Origin: Microtetraspora malaysiensis
Lineage (GTDB): Bacteria > Actinomycetota > Actinomycetes > Streptosporangiales > Streptosporangiaceae
DNA length: 64,000 bases
Assembly: GCF_001528665.1 (NCBI RefSeq)
Contig: NZ_BBYJ01000006.1
Location: forward strand, 310,001 to 374,000
Direction: 5' to 3'
Shown here: positions 38,138 to 47,632 of the stretch, piece after piece
How positions within the stretch are numbered: the stretch's first letter is position 1
Layout: every line of letters begins with the position of its first letter
Translations under genes and position numbers: made by a program
Notes under the pieces: generated by a model
What the model saw: the letters and a program-made list of their open reading frames with translations, nothing else
Databases searched by the model: none
Told to the model about the DNA's origin: nothing

Positions 38138-39360
38138 GCCGCGCTCCTCTTGTACGCCGCCTCCGGCCAGATGTCGGCGAGGGACGTCCCGGAGGGAAGC
38201 CGCAGCACCCGCCATCCGGCCCGCAAGAGCACGGACTGCGCCACCTCGAACGACTCGTCCGGCGCCGAATCCCAGGTCGTGACGTCGAGCATGACCGCGA
38301 CCCCCGTCACGCCGCTGTGCCGCAGCCGGGCCAGCGCCTGGGCCTCCCCGGCGTCGAGCGCCCCGAGGACCGCCACGATCAGCCCCTCCCCGCTGCCCTG
38401 GCGCAGCGCCCCGACCCCGTGCTCCAGCGAGCGGGCCGAGCTCTGCCGTACGACGGAGAGGGTGTCGAGCAGTGACCACGCCAGGCCGCCGTCGGCGAGG
38501 CGCTCCGGGCCCTGGTCGGTGACCAGGCGCAGGCCGAGACCCTCGTGCGCCAGGTGTACGCCGATCGACGCCGCGGCCGAGACCGCCACCTCGAACGACG
38601 AGCGCGGGCCGTCGCCCCGGTGGGCGTGCCTGCGGGTGTCCAGCAGGAGCGCGCCCCTGCTCTGCCACTGCTGCTCCTCGCGCCGCACCATCAGCTCGCC
38701 CCGGCGGGCGGTGGACCTCCAGTGCACCCGCCGCAGGTCGTCCCCCAGGCGGTACTCGCGCGGGGCCACGTCGTCGTCGCCCGCCGCCGCCACCGACCGT
38801 GAACGGCTGTCGCCCCCGCCGCTCCACTCGCCGGAAAGGCGCACGTGGGGGAGGGCCACCACCTGGGGCACCACCACCAGGGTGTCCGTGATGGTGAACG
38901 ACCGGTTGAGCTCGACCATCCCGAACGGGTCGGCGATCCGGACCGACAGCGGGCCGATGGGATAGCGGCCGCGCAGGTCGGAGTGGACCTTGTAGTCCAC
39001 CTCGCGGATGCCGCGCGCCTCCACCCGGTCCAGGACGAACCGGGGCCGCGTTCCCAGGGCGTACTGCAGGTTGTCCTCGACGAGCAGCAGGCCGGTGGGG
39101 AGGCGGGTCACGTTCTCCAGCCTCAGGGTGACCGTGCTGCCGGCGCCCGCCTCGACGCGGGCGGGGTCCAGGCGCCGGGCACAGGTCAGCCGGTAGCGGG
39201 TCCGCGCCACCACCATCGCGGAAATCAACGGCATCGCGACGACCAGCACCGCGATCCGCAGCAGGTCCTGCTCGCCGAGGATGAGGGCGCACAGCAGCGC
39301 CGCCGCGCCCGACGCGAGAAACGACCTGCCGCGCGAGGTCAGCGCCTTGAGCCCCGTCAT
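38134..39360 (-). CDS. DUF58 membrane protein
   Basis: 408 aa. Two N-terminal membrane segments (FLASGAAALLCALILG and LLRIAVLVVAMPLISAMVVA) are followed by a beta-rich region and the DUF58 core. The signature is YRLGDDLRRVHWRSTARRGE, then a VWA-like fold (RGALLLDTRRH). DUF58 proteins accompany MoxR ATPases and transglutaminases; their molecular role is not established. ATG at 39360 with AAGGAG 6 nt upstream is chosen over an ATG five codons earlier. A hairpin (39385-39408) separates it from moxR. Confidence 0.88.
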   Translation of the reverse strand: MTGLKALTSRGRSFLASGAAALLCALILGEQDLLRIAVLVVAMPLISAMVVARTRYRLTCARRLDPARVEAGAGSTVTLRLENVTRLPTGLLLVEDNLQYALGTRPRFVLDRVEARGIREVDYKVHSDLRGRYPIGPLSVRIADPFGMVELNRSFTITDTLVVVPQVVALPHVRLSGEWSGGGDSRSRSVAAAGDDDVAPREYRLGDDLRRVHWRSTARRGELMVRREEQQWQSRGALLLDTRRHAHRGDGPRSSFEVAVSAAASIGVHLAHEGLGLRLVTDQGPERLADGGLAWSLLDTLSVVRQSSARSLEHGVGALRQGSGEGLIVAVLGALDAGEAQALARLRHSGVTGVAVMLDVTTWDSAPDESFEVAQSVLLRAGWRVLRLPSGTSLADIWPEAAYKRSAA

Positions 39361-39384
39361 CGAATCTCCTTGCACTCTCCTGGG

Positions 39385-39408
39385 GCGCCGCGGCCCTGGC
39401 CGCGGCGC
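39385..39408 (-). terminator. Hairpin between moxR and DUF58 genes (attenuator candidate)
   Basis: GCGCCGCGGCC (39385-39395) and GGCCGCGGCGC (39398-39408) are perfect inverse copies separated by two bases (about 10 bp of stem with a 4-nt loop). It may reduce read-through from moxR or protect its 3' end. Confidence 0.45.
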
Positions 39409-39418
39409 GGGGAGGACG

Positions 39419-40402
39419 TCAGTTCGTGTCCGGAACGGGGACGCGGCGCACCAGATCGGCCACCACCTGCTCCGGCTGGCGGCGCTGCCCCTGCGCCTCC
39501 AGGCTGGGCAGCAGCCGGTGCGCGAGCACCGGCACCGCCAGCTCCTGCAGGTCGTCCGGGATCACGTAGTCGCGGCCGGCCAGCGCGGCGTGCGCCCTGG
39601 CCCCACGCAGCAGCTGGAGCGTCGCGCGCGGCGAGGCGCCCAGGCGCAGGTCCGGCGACCGCCTGGTCGCGGTCACCATGTCCACGGCGTACCTCTTCAC
39701 CGCCTGGGAGACGTAGACCGCGCGGACCGCCTGGATGAGCGCGCGCACCTCGGCGGTCGTCGCCACGGGCTCCAGCTTGCCGAGGGGCTGGGACGCCCCG
39801 TGCACGTCGAGCATCTCCAGCTCGGCCGTCGGCTCGGGGTAGCCCATCGCGATCTTCGCGGTGAAGCGGTCCCGCTGCGCCTCCGGAAGCGGATAGGTGC
39901 CCTCCATCTCGATCGGGTTCTGGGTCGCGATCACCATGAAGGGCGACTCGAGCTCGTACGTGACACCGTCGACGGTGACCTGGTGCTCCTCCATGCACTC
40001 CAGGAGCGCGGACTGCGTCTTGGGGGAGGCGCGGTTGATCTCGTCGCCGACGACGATGTTGGCGAAGACGGGGCCCGGCTTGAACTCGAACTCCCGGGTC
40101 TGCTGGTTGTAGGCGCTGACACCGGTGATGTCGCTCGGCAGCAGGTCCGGGGTGAACTGGACACGCCGGACGGGGCAGTCGATGGACCGGGCCAATGCCT
40201 TGGCCAACATCGTCTTCCCGACACCCGGCACGTCCTCGATGAGGAGGTGGCCCTCCGCCAGAAGAACGGTGAGGGTGAGGCGGACCGCGTCCGCCTTGCC
40301 CTCGATCACCGATTCGATCGACCGGCGGATCCGATGCGCGGTGTCGACCAGGTCTTCCAGCCGGTTTCCGGCGTCGGGGGCGACGTCGCTCGTTAGTGCC
40401 AC
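39419..40402 (-). CDS. MoxR-family AAA ATPase
   Basis: 327 aa cytoplasmic chaperone-like ATPase. Walker A is EDVPGVGKTML, with PSDITGVSAYNQQTREFEFK, Walker B IVVGDEINRASPKTQSALLE and sensor 1 IATQNPIEMEGTYPLPEAQ, all typical of the MRP/MoxR branch. It probably remodels the DUF58 protein encoded next. The GTG at 40402 has GGAGG 4 nt upstream and is preferred over an ATG nine codons earlier that has no ribosome site. It diverges from mraZ across a 470-bp region. Confidence 0.92.
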   Translation of the reverse strand: MALTSDVAPDAGNRLEDLVDTAHRIRRSIESVIEGKADAVRLTLTVLLAEGHLLIEDVPGVGKTMLAKALARSIDCPVRRVQFTPDLLPSDITGVSAYNQQTREFEFKPGPVFANIVVGDEINRASPKTQSALLECMEEHQVTVDGVTYELESPFMVIATQNPIEMEGTYPLPEAQRDRFTAKIAMGYPEPTAELEMLDVHGASQPLGKLEPVATTAEVRALIQAVRAVYVSQAVKRYAVDMVTATRRSPDLRLGASPRATLQLLRGARAHAALAGRDYVIPDDLQELAVPVLAHRLLPSLEAQGQRRQPEQVVADLVRRVPVPDTN

Positions 40403-40873
40403 CTGGCCTCCATGAGGATGCGCCCGCATGAATGGGGCGTTTGACGTTCCTTATCCATTCTGTGCACCGACCTTATGACGCCTCAGGTTCCTGGGCGACT
40501 TTGTCCGGAAATCCGGGTGAACTGCCCATAGTGTTATGAGCTCGTTTCTCGTTGACGTCGCGCGGTCGTCCGAATCCCGTGACATAACTCGCTCCACTTT
40601 CCTCCATCCCGGCTCCGAGGGGCGCCGGAAACCCCGGCGGGGCCGGGGCTGCCACCCCGTGGAGGCGGGTTCCGACACGCCCGCACCGGGGTTGCGGGGC
40701 TCCGGGGCGCCCCACTCCGCACCACCTCAATTGACCTGCGGAAATGCGAACGAAATAGCCCGCGACGAGGGCCGGAATCGGTTGACGGTGGGGAGAAGTG
40801 GAGTATGGTGGTGCGCAGTGGAGGGCAGGGGCGAAAGCGCTGAGCGCTCCGCAAGGCACGGGAGGTGGAGCCG
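40403..40873. other. Divergent region between moxR operon and mraZ
   Basis: 470 bp. The right end holds the mraZ promoter with four GTGG boxes. I see no convincing minus-strand promoter for moxR, although it must lie here. A short palindrome CCGGA-AA-TCCGG is at about 40510. Small frames on both strands here lack family features. Confidence 0.5.
40782..40821 (+). promoter_or_regulatory. mraZ/dcw promoter with four phased MraZ boxes
   Basis: TTGACG (40782-40787), a 16-nt spacer and TATGGT (40804-40809) form the promoter. GTGG occurs at 40788, 40798, 40808 and 40818, exactly 10 bp apart, so the boxes lie on one face of the helix and cover the spacer, -10 and start site. MraZ is known to bind three to four direct GTGG/TGGG-type repeats upstream of its own gene, so autorepression of the dcw cluster is expected. 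Confidence 0.85.
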
Positions 40874-41305
40874 ATGTTCCTCGGCACCCACCAGCCGCGT
40901 CTGGACGACAAAGGACGGCTGTTCCTGCCGGCGAAGTATCGCGAGGAGCTGGCGGAGGGTCTTGTGATCACCAAGGGCCAGGAGCGCTGCCTCTACGTCT
41001 TCCCCGTAGAGGAGTTCCAGCGCATCACCGAGGCTCTGCGCACCGCGCCGGTGACCGCCAAGGCGGTCCGGGACTACAGCCGGGTCTTCTTCGCGAGCGC
41101 GTCCGATGAGACGCCGGACAAGCAAGGACGGATCACGATTCCCCCGAGCCTGCGGCAATACGCGGGTCTGGAACGTGACTGCGCCGTCATTGGAGCCAAC
41201 ACCCGCCTGGAAATCTGGGGCGCCGCGGCCTGGGAGGCCTATCTGGCGGATCAGGAACAGGCGTTCTCCGACCTTTCCGAGGAGGTGTTGCCCGGAGTTC
41301 TGTAA
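40874..41305 (+). CDS. mraZ: Transcriptional regulator MraZ
   Basis: 143 aa AbrB-like DNA-binding protein, two swapped-hairpin repeats. The two conserved motifs are [15 protein letters not shown] (about 11-25) and [17 protein letters not shown] (about 80-96). It begins with the family N-terminus [11 protein letters not shown]; the ATG at 40874 has GGAGG 8 nt upstream. It represses the dcw cluster in bacteria where it has been tested. The GTGG boxes over its promoter are the likely target. Confidence 0.97.
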   Translation: MFLGTHQPRLDDKGRLFLPAKYREELAEGLVITKGQERCLYVFPVEEFQRITEALRTAPVTAKAVRDYSRVFFASASDETPDKQGRITIPPSLRQYAGLERDCAVIGANTRLEIWGAAAWEAYLADQEQAFSDLSEEVLPGVL

Positions 41306-41569
41306 TTCGTGACATCGGATCTCGCGTCGGCGAGATCAGGAAAGACCCGTCGGTGACGTTCGGCGAGGTCTCCACCCGCTCCCAGCGGCACCTGATGCAC
41401 CTTCCCCGGTGTCAGGTTCCGCGGCCGGCGACGCGGATGGGGACCTGGCCGGGCGGGTCGCCTCCCCGCACGGGAGCGGTCCTTTGGGTGGGGGATCCAT
41501 AAGAAGATCACCGGCGGCAGCCGCATATCCGCGAGCTTTGCAGCGGCAGCATTTTGGGGGTTTACAGCG

Positions 41570-42535
41570 TTGTCGGAGTTCTCCGAGCCGTCGTCCGGTC
41601 ACGTTCCGGTCATGCTCGATCGCGTACTGGATCTTCTCGCCCCGGCGTTGTCCGGGCCGGATCCGGTGGTCGTCGACGCCAACCTCGGCCTGGGCGGGCA
41701 CGCTCAGGCGCTGCTCGCCGCCCACCCCTCCCTCCATCTCGTCGGCATCGACCGCGACCCGACCGCCATCGAGCGGTCCACCGCGCGCCTGGCGCCGTAC
41801 GCCGGGCGCACCACGATCGTGCGCGCGGTCTCCGACGAGCTGACCGACGTCCTGGACCACATCGGGCGGCCAAGGGTCAACGGCGTGCTGTTCGACCTCG
41901 GCGTCTCCTCGCCCCAGCTCGATGAGGCGGAGCGCGGCTTCGCGTACTCCTACGACGCGCCCCTCGACATGAGGATGGACCCGGACCAGGAGCTCACCGC
42001 GGAACTGGTCGTCAACACGTACTCCGCCGCGGAGCTGACCCGCATCCTGCGCGACTACGGCGAGGAACGCTTCGCCGCGCGCGTGGCCAGCCTGATCGTC
42101 AAGGAACGGTCCAAGCAGCCCATCGCCTCCACCAAGCAGCTCGCCGACCTGGTCAGGTCGGCGATCCCCGCCGCGACCCGGCGGACGGGGGGCAACCCCG
42201 CGAAGAGGACTTTCCAGGCCTTGCGCATCGAGGTGAACGAGGAGCTCACCGCTCTGGAGCGGGCGCTGCCCGCCGCCCTCGACGCGCTCGCGCTCGGCGG
42301 GCGCGTGGTCGTGCTCGCCTATCACTCCTTGGAGGACCGGCTCACCAAGCAGGTCCTCGTGGCGCGAACCAGGGATACCAGCCCCCCCGGGCTCCCGGTC
42401 CCGCTCGAGGCTCACCAGCCCCGGTTCCGCCTTCTGACGAGGGGAGCGGAGCTCCCGGACGAAGACGAGGTGGCCCGCAATCCGCGGGCGGCGTCGGCCC
42501 GGTTGCGGGCGGCAGAGAGGATCCGCGAGGGATGA
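41570..42535 (+). CDS. rsmH: 16S rRNA (cytosine-1402 N4) methyltransferase RsmH
   Basis: 321 aa. The family N-terminus [15 protein letters not shown] is followed by SAM-binding [14 protein letters not shown] and GIDRDPTA, then [20 protein letters not shown] and LDMRMDP. The C-terminal part has [13 protein letters not shown]. The start appears to be TTG at 41570 with GGGGG 9 nt upstream; no ATG or GTG lies between it and the conserved HVPVML. The 264 bp before it hold no gene that I can support. The stop overlaps ftsL (ATGA). Confidence 0.95.
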   Translation: MSEFSEPSSGHVPVMLDRVLDLLAPALSGPDPVVVDANLGLGGHAQALLAAHPSLHLVGIDRDPTAIERSTARLAPYAGRTTIVRAVSDELTDVLDHIGRPRVNGVLFDLGVSSPQLDEAERGFAYSYDAPLDMRMDPDQELTAELVVNTYSAAELTRILRDYGEERFAARVASLIVKERSKQPIASTKQLADLVRSAIPAATRRTGGNPAKRTFQALRIEVNEELTALERALPAALDALALGGRVVVLAYHSLEDRLTKQVLVARTRDTSPPGLPVPLEAHQPRFRLLTRGAELPDEDEVARNPRAASARLRAAERIREG

Positions 42536-43560
42536 GGACTGAGCAGGAGAGCCGGCAGGCGGCGCGACGCGTTCCCGCGAGGGGGCGCGCGGCGGTGCCC
42601 ACCGCCGGCCGCGCCCAGAACGGACGCGACGGACGGCAGGTCCGCGGGGGTGAGGACGCGGACCCGCCCGCGCGCGGCGCTCGCGTCCCCTCCGAGCGGC
42701 GCGTCCCCCCGGCCGAGCCGCCGGTGCGGCGCGGCGTCCGGGGCGCGACCGCCGATCCCGCGAAGAACCCCGGCGGGTCCAGGAGCGCGACGGTGCCGAA
42801 GAGCCGGACCGCGACCTCCGTTGCCTCAACGACGTCGGCCGCCGCCTCGCGGAGCGTGAGCACGCCGAAGGGCAGGAGCGGCGCGAGCGGCCGCCCGGTG
42901 GCGAAGAACGCGCCGACGACGGGCGCCGCCGCGAAGGGCACGGCGGCGAAGGGAACCGCGGCGAAGAGCACGGCGGTCAAGGGCACGGCGGTCAAGGGCA
43001 CGGCGGTGAAAGGCACGGCGGCGAAGGCGACGGCGGTGCGGTCGGGCGCGACCACCGCCCGCCAGGCCCCCGCCCGACCGGCCCCGGCCCGCCCCACTCC
43101 GGCCCGTCCGGCCCCCGTGCGCGAGGCGCCCGAGGCGGGCGCGACCACCACGGCCGAGCCCGTCGCCCTCAGGCGGCCCCGGCGTGTGGCGCGGTCCGCC
43201 GCGTCGGCGACCGGCGCCGCGGCCGCGAGGAGCGGCAGGCGGCCGCCGCGCGCGCCGTTCGTGCTGCTCGTCGTCGGGTTGCTCTGCGGCGGCCTGGTCA
43301 GCCTGCTGCTGCTGAACACCGTGCTCGCGCAGGACTCGTTCGAGCTGAGCGACCTGCGTTCGGGCACCGAGCGGCTGCGCCAGCAGGCGGACGAGCTCGA
43401 CAACCAGGTCCGCACGCTGACCCAGCCGGGCGCGCTCGACGAGCAGGCCCGCGGCGGCTCCAAGCTGGACACCGACCAGACGGCCCCTCCGCGCTTCATC
43501 TCCGCCGAGCACGAGTCCGGCGCGCGTACCGGCGGTGAGACGGAGGGCGCGGGCCGGTGA
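42532..43560 (+). CDS. ftsL: FtsL-like septum protein with long basic N-terminal extension
   Basis: 342 aa, far longer than usual FtsL (100-200 aa). The first 240 residues are Ala/Lys/Arg/Pro-rich and disordered, with seven 5-residue repeats of TAAKG/TAVKG type (residues about 134-168). One membrane helix follows ([21 protein letters not shown], about 243-264), then a leucine-zipper-like extracytoplasmic segment ([27 protein letters not shown]). It should pair with the DivIC-type partner and stabilise FtsW/FtsI at the septum. Position between rsmH and ftsI supports the call. The ATG overlaps rsmH, and the stop overlaps ftsI (GTGA). Confidence 0.85.
   Translation: MRTEQESRQAARRVPARGRAAVPTAGRAQNGRDGRQVRGGEDADPPARGARVPSERRVPPAEPPVRRGVRGATADPAKNPGGSRSATVPKSRTATSVASTTSAAASRSVSTPKGRSGASGRPVAKNAPTTGAAAKGTAAKGTAAKSTAVKGTAVKGTAVKGTAAKATAVRSGATTARQAPARPAPARPTPARPAPVREAPEAGATTTAEPVALRRPRRVARSAASATGAAAARSGRRPPRAPFVLLVVGLLCGGLVSLLLLNTVLAQDSFELSDLRSGTERLRQQADELDNQVRTLTQPGALDEQARGGSKLDTDQTAPPRFISAEHESGARTGGETEGAGR
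42931..43035 (+). repeat. Seven tandem 15-bp repeats in ftsL
   Basis: Units start at 42931, 42946, 42961, 42976, 42991, 43006 and 43021. The consensus is GCGAAGGGCACGGCG. Units 4 and 5 are identical. They encode the [10 protein letters not shown] repeats and could vary in copy number by slippage. Confidence 0.9.
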
Positions 43561-45968
43561 GGGAGGGCGGCGGCCGGAACCCGGGGCCCGGCCGCGGCGG
43601 CCCGGGCGGACGCGGCGGTCAGGGACCGGGCGGCGGTTCCGGCGGGCGTGGAGGCCAGGGCCCCGGGAGCAGTTCGGGCGGACGCGCCCAGGGACCGGGC
43701 GGCGGCTCGGGCCGGCGCGGTCCGCAGAACCCCGGGGGCGGCAGGCCCGCCTCCGGCTCGGGAAGATCATCATCGGGCTCGGGACGGCCCGCCTCCGGCT
43801 CGGGGAGGCCGGTTCCCGGCGCGGGGAAGCCCGCGTCCGGCTCCTCCGGTTCTTCCGGCAGATCGTCGTCAGGCTCCGGACGGCCGGCCCCCGGTTCGGG
43901 CGGCAAGCCCGCGTCCGGCTCAGGACGGCCCGCCGCCGTCCCGGGGAAACCGGCGACCGGCTCCGGCCGTCCGCCGTCGGGCTCCGGGCGGCCCGCGTCC
44001 GGCGCCGGAGTCCGTTCCGGTTCCGGCGACGGCCGCACCGGCGGCTCCCCGAAGGCCCCCCGTCCGGGCGGGCCGCGCCGCACGGGCGAGGACCCGGCCA
44101 GGGCGCGGCGGCCCGGTGAGTCGCGCCCCGGAGGGCCGCGTGCCCCGAGGGGGGACGACCGGGACGAGACCGTACGATCGCGCGGCCTGCGCGGCTCCGG
44201 CCAGCCGCCCGGGAACCCGCCGCCGCGGCCGCCCGCCGTGCTGCGCCTGGGCAACCCCGGGCGGCGGCTGCACGCCGGGCTGATCGCGATGGCGTTCGTG
44301 CTGTCGCTGTTCGCGGGGCGCCTCGTCCAGCTCCAGGGGCTCGACTCGAAGGTGCTCCAGGCCAAGGCGGAACGGCAGCGGGTCCAGCCGGAGACCCTCC
44401 CCGCCAGACGCGGCTCCATCACGGACGTGAACGGCCACGAGCTGGCCCTCACGAAGGACGCGGCAGAGATCTACGTCGACCCCTACGAGGTGGACCCCAA
44501 GAAGCGGGAACAGGTGAGCAGCACGCTCGCGAGCGAGCTGAACCTGCCCAAGGAGAAGGTGGACGCCGCGCTCGCGAAGACGCAGCAGCGGTACATCCCC
44601 CTCAACCGGGACGTCGACCCGCTGCGCGCCAAGAAGATCATGGAGATGAGGTTCAAGGGCGTCGGCTCCAAGCCGACCTACCGCCGCATGTACCCCGGCG
44701 GCAGGCTCGCCGGAGGGCTGCTCGGCTTCGTCGGCTACGACGGGCACGGACTCGAGGGCCTGGAGCGCACGTACGACAAGCTCCTCGCGGGGCAGGACGG
44801 CCAGCAGAGCATCGAGATCGGCCGCGGTGGCGAGCGCATCCCGATGACGCGCAGCACGCGCAAGGAGCCGGTGGCGGGCCAGGACGTGCGGCTGACCATC
44901 GAGCGGGACATCCAGTGGGCGGCCGAGCAGGCGATCGACCGCCAGGTCCAGGCCAGCAAGGCGGCCAGCGGCAGCGTGATCGTGATGGACATCAAGACCG
45001 GCCAGATCCTCGCCATGGCGAACTCGCCGGGCGTGGACCTGAACCACTGGAGCACCGTCGCCGCCGAGGACCGGGGCAACCGCGCCGCCTCCGAGGTCTT
45101 CGAACCCGGCAGCACCAACAAGGTGATCACCGCCGCCGCGGCGATCGAGCACGCCGGGGTGACGCCGAACACGGTCTTCCGGGTGCCCGATCAGATCCAG
45201 TGCGCGGACCGCGTGCTCAAGGACGCCCACACGCATCCGCCGGAGAAGCTCACCTTCACCGGGGTCATCGCCGAGTCCAGCAACGTCGGCACGATCATGG
45301 CCGCGCGCAAGCTCAGCAACCAGCGGCTCTACGACACCATCCGGGCGTTCGGGTTCGGCTCCGTCAGCGGCTCGGGCCTTCCCGGCGAGGAAGCCGGCCT
45401 GCTGCCCGACTGGCGCACCTGGTCCGGCAGCCAGCGCTGCACGGTCGCGTACGGCCAGGGCGTCTCGGTCACCGCGCTGCAGATGGCGAGCGTCTACCAG
45501 ACGATCGCCAACGGCGGCGTACGCGTGACGCCGTCGCTGGTGGCGGGCACCACCGACGGCCACGGACGGCTGGCCCCGGCTCCCACCCCGAAGCAGACGC
45601 GCGTGATCAGCGAGACGACCGCCAAGCAGATCTCCGGAATGCTCGAAGCCGCCGTCGGCAACGACGGCACGGGAACGGAGGCGGCGATCCCCGGATATCG
45701 TGTGGCGGGAAAGACCGGAACCGCCATGCGGTACGACCAGAAGTGCGGCGGGTACTGCGGTTATACGGCCACGTTCGTCGGCTTCACCCCGGCGGACGCG
45801 CCGCGCCTCATGGCGCTGGCCGTCATCCAGGATCCGAAGAAGGGTCATTACGGCGGGGCGGTGGCCGCGCCGGTGTTCAGGGAGGTCATGAGTTTCGCCT
45901 TGAAGACCAGGAAGATCCCACCGACCGGAACGAAGGCGCCCAAGGCCGTCCTTCGCGCCGGAGAGTGA
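43557..45968 (+). CDS. ftsI: Penicillin-binding protein FtsI (class B PBP) with long Gly/Ser/Pro N-terminus
   Basis: 803 aa septal transpeptidase. About 235 low-complexity residues (SGRP, GSGRPASG, GGRGGQGPG repeats) precede the membrane helix (LIAMAFVLSLFAGRLVQLQ, about 241-259). The dimerisation domain starts at RGSITDVNGHELALTKDA. The transpeptidase motifs are STNK (catalytic Ser about 519), SSN (about 574) and KTG (about 719). The C-terminal PASTA domains of some paralogs are absent, as expected for FtsI. The GTG start overlaps the ftsL stop. It works with FtsW, encoded downstream. Confidence 0.94.
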   Translation: MREGGGRNPGPGRGGPGGRGGQGPGGGSGGRGGQGPGSSSGGRAQGPGGGSGRRGPQNPGGGRPASGSGRSSSGSGRPASGSGRPVPGAGKPASGSSGSSGRSSSGSGRPAPGSGGKPASGSGRPAAVPGKPATGSGRPPSGSGRPASGAGVRSGSGDGRTGGSPKAPRPGGPRRTGEDPARARRPGESRPGGPRAPRGDDRDETVRSRGLRGSGQPPGNPPPRPPAVLRLGNPGRRLHAGLIAMAFVLSLFAGRLVQLQGLDSKVLQAKAERQRVQPETLPARRGSITDVNGHELALTKDAAEIYVDPYEVDPKKREQVSSTLASELNLPKEKVDAALAKTQQRYIPLNRDVDPLRAKKIMEMRFKGVGSKPTYRRMYPGGRLAGGLLGFVGYDGHGLEGLERTYDKLLAGQDGQQSIEIGRGGERIPMTRSTRKEPVAGQDVRLTIERDIQWAAEQAIDRQVQASKAASGSVIVMDIKTGQILAMANSPGVDLNHWSTVAAEDRGNRAASEVFEPGSTNKVITAAAAIEHAGVTPNTVFRVPDQIQCADRVLKDAHTHPPEKLTFTGVIAESSNVGTIMAARKLSNQRLYDTIRAFGFGSVSGSGLPGEEAGLLPDWRTWSGSQRCTVAYGQGVSVTALQMASVYQTIANGGVRVTPSLVAGTTDGHGRLAPAPTPKQTRVISETTAKQISGMLEAAVGNDGTGTEAAIPGYRVAGKTGTAMRYDQKCGGYCGYTATFVGFTPADAPRLMALAVIQDPKKGHYGGAVAAPVFREVMSFALKTRKIPPTGTKAPKAVLRAGE

Positions 45969-45990
45969 CGGAGGGAGGTACGCTCTCGCC

Positions 45991-47580
45991 GTGCGTCCCC
46001 CGTTCTCCATGCGTCCTGAGGCCGTCCCGGCCCGTCCGTTGTCCGGTCTGACGGCCCTCCTCGGCACGCCCTCAGTGGTGCCCGCGCCGGGCGCCAAGGC
46101 GCCGCGCGGCGCCGTCACCGGCATCGGCATCGACTCCCGCCGCATCCGCCGTGGCGATCTGTACGTGGCCCTGCCGGGCAACAACGCCCACGGCGCCACC
46201 TTCTCCCGCCAGGCCATGGCGGCGGGCGCGGTGGCGATCCTCACCGACGAGGAGGGGCGTGCCGCGGCCGCGGAGACCGGACTGCCGGTGCTCGTCGTGC
46301 CCAACCCGCGCGCGGTGCTCGGCCAGGTCTCCTCCTGGGTGTACGGCCGGCCCGTCCGCGATCTCACGGTCATCGGCGTGACGGGCACCAGCGGCAAGTC
46401 GACCTCGACCTTCCTGTTGGAGGCGGGCCTGCGGGCCGCCGGGCACCGCACCGGCCTGGTCGGCGGCGTGGAGATCCGCGCGGGCGACCTGCGGTTCACC
46501 CCGGAGCTCACCACCCCCGAGGCCAGCGACCTGCACGGGCTGTTCGGGCTGATGCGCGAGCAGGGCGTGACCGCCGCCGCGATGGAGGTCTCCAGCCACG
46601 CCCTCGCCCTCGGCCGTGTCGACGGGGTCTTCTACGACGTCGCGATCTTCACGAACCTGTCCCAGGACCACCTGGACTTCCACAGCGACCTGGAGGACTA
46701 CTTCTCCGCCAAGGTGAAGCTGTTCACCCCCGAGCTGTCCCGCGTCGGCGTGGTCAACATCGACGACCCGTACGGCCGCGAGCTCCTGGGCCGGGCCAAA
46801 GTGCCGACGACGACGTTCTCCGCCAAGGGCGCCCCGGAGGCCGACTGGCGGGCCGAGGACGTGCGCCTGGGCGCCGACGGCAGCGCCTTCCGCGTGGTCG
46901 GTCCCGGGGGAGTCGAGGCCGACGTCTCGGTGGCCCTGCCCGGCCCGTTCAACGTGGACAACTCCCTCGGCGTGATCGTCGCGCTCGTCGAGGCCGGCGT
47001 CGGCCTCCAGGCGGCGGTCGACGGGATCTCCGCGTTCGCCGGGGTTCCCGGTCGGATGGAGCGGGTGCCGGGTGCGGTCGGCTTCCAGGCGATCGTGGAC
47101 TACGCTCACAAGCCCGGTGCCGTAGAGTCGGTCTTCGGCTCGCTGCGCGAGGTGACCCAGGGTCGCCTCGTCGTCGTGCTGGGCTGCGGCGGCGACCGCG
47201 ACCGCGGCAAGCGCCCGATCATGGGAGAGGCGGCCGCGCGGCTGGCCGACGTCGCGATTCTCACCAGCGACAACCCCAGGAGCGAGGATCCGCTCGCGAT
47301 CCTGGCCGCGATGATGGAGGGAGCGCTCAGGGTGCCCAAGGGCGAACGAGCGCACGTGATCGTGGAGCCCGACCGGGCCGCCGCGATCGAACTCGCGATC
47401 GCGGGCGCTGCGCCGGGAGACGTCGTGGTCGTGGCCGGCAAGGGCCACGAGCAGGGGCAGTACGTCGAGGGACGGGTCATCCCCTTCGACGATCGCGAGG
47501 TGGTCGCCCAGGCCATCTCCAGAAGAGGAGGCCGAGCCGGGCACGAGGCGGGGCGGGACGCTCCGCCGCACCGTGCGTGA
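45991..47580 (+). CDS. murE: UDP-MurNAc-tripeptide synthetase MurE
   Basis: 529 aa ATP-dependent ligase. The ATP loop is GVTGTSGKSTST (about 130-141), and VSSHALALGRVDG and NLSQDHLDFHSDLEDYFSAK (carbamylated Lys region) follow. DNPRSEDP (about 427-434) is the motif that selects meso-diaminopimelate, so the peptidoglycan is of the DAP type. The GTG at 45991 gives VRPPFSMRPEAV; ATG at 46009 is a possible alternative. GGAGGGAGG lies about 12-14 nt upstream. The gap to ftsI is 22 bp. Confidence 0.96.
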   Translation: MRPPFSMRPEAVPARPLSGLTALLGTPSVVPAPGAKAPRGAVTGIGIDSRRIRRGDLYVALPGNNAHGATFSRQAMAAGAVAILTDEEGRAAAAETGLPVLVVPNPRAVLGQVSSWVYGRPVRDLTVIGVTGTSGKSTSTFLLEAGLRAAGHRTGLVGGVEIRAGDLRFTPELTTPEASDLHGLFGLMREQGVTAAAMEVSSHALALGRVDGVFYDVAIFTNLSQDHLDFHSDLEDYFSAKVKLFTPELSRVGVVNIDDPYGRELLGRAKVPTTTFSAKGAPEADWRAEDVRLGADGSAFRVVGPGGVEADVSVALPGPFNVDNSLGVIVALVEAGVGLQAAVDGISAFAGVPGRMERVPGAVGFQAIVDYAHKPGAVESVFGSLREVTQGRLVVVLGCGGDRDRGKRPIMGEAAARLADVAILTSDNPRSEDPLAILAAMMEGALRVPKGERAHVIVEPDRAAAIELAIAGAAPGDVVVVAGKGHEQGQYVEGRVIPFDDREVVAQAISRRGGRAGHEAGRDAPPHRA

Positions 47581-47632
47581 GGCGCGGCCGAACCGACCGA
47601 TCAACGTGATAGAGAGCAGGAAAGACGCATGA
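47573..47632 (+). CDS. Possible bridging minigene (19 aa) between murE and murF
   Basis: GTG at 47573 lies eight bases inside murE, and the frame ends at a TGA overlapping the murF ATG (ATGA at 47629). It is less exact than the other bridging frames because the upstream overlap is eight bases. Translation is unproven. Confidence 0.18.
   Translation: MREARPNRPINVIESRKDA

Noticed and set aside
41306-41569. A possible gene or structured RNA between mraZ and rsmH
   Set aside because: I found no conserved frame. One imperfect 8-bp pairing (CAGGTTCC with GGGACCTG near 41410-41450) is too weak to call an RNA element.
42931-43035. The tandem repeats in ftsL as a CRISPR array or mobile element
   Set aside because: The units are contiguous 15-mers with no spacers, in frame and encoding KGTA repeats, so they are a coding repeat.
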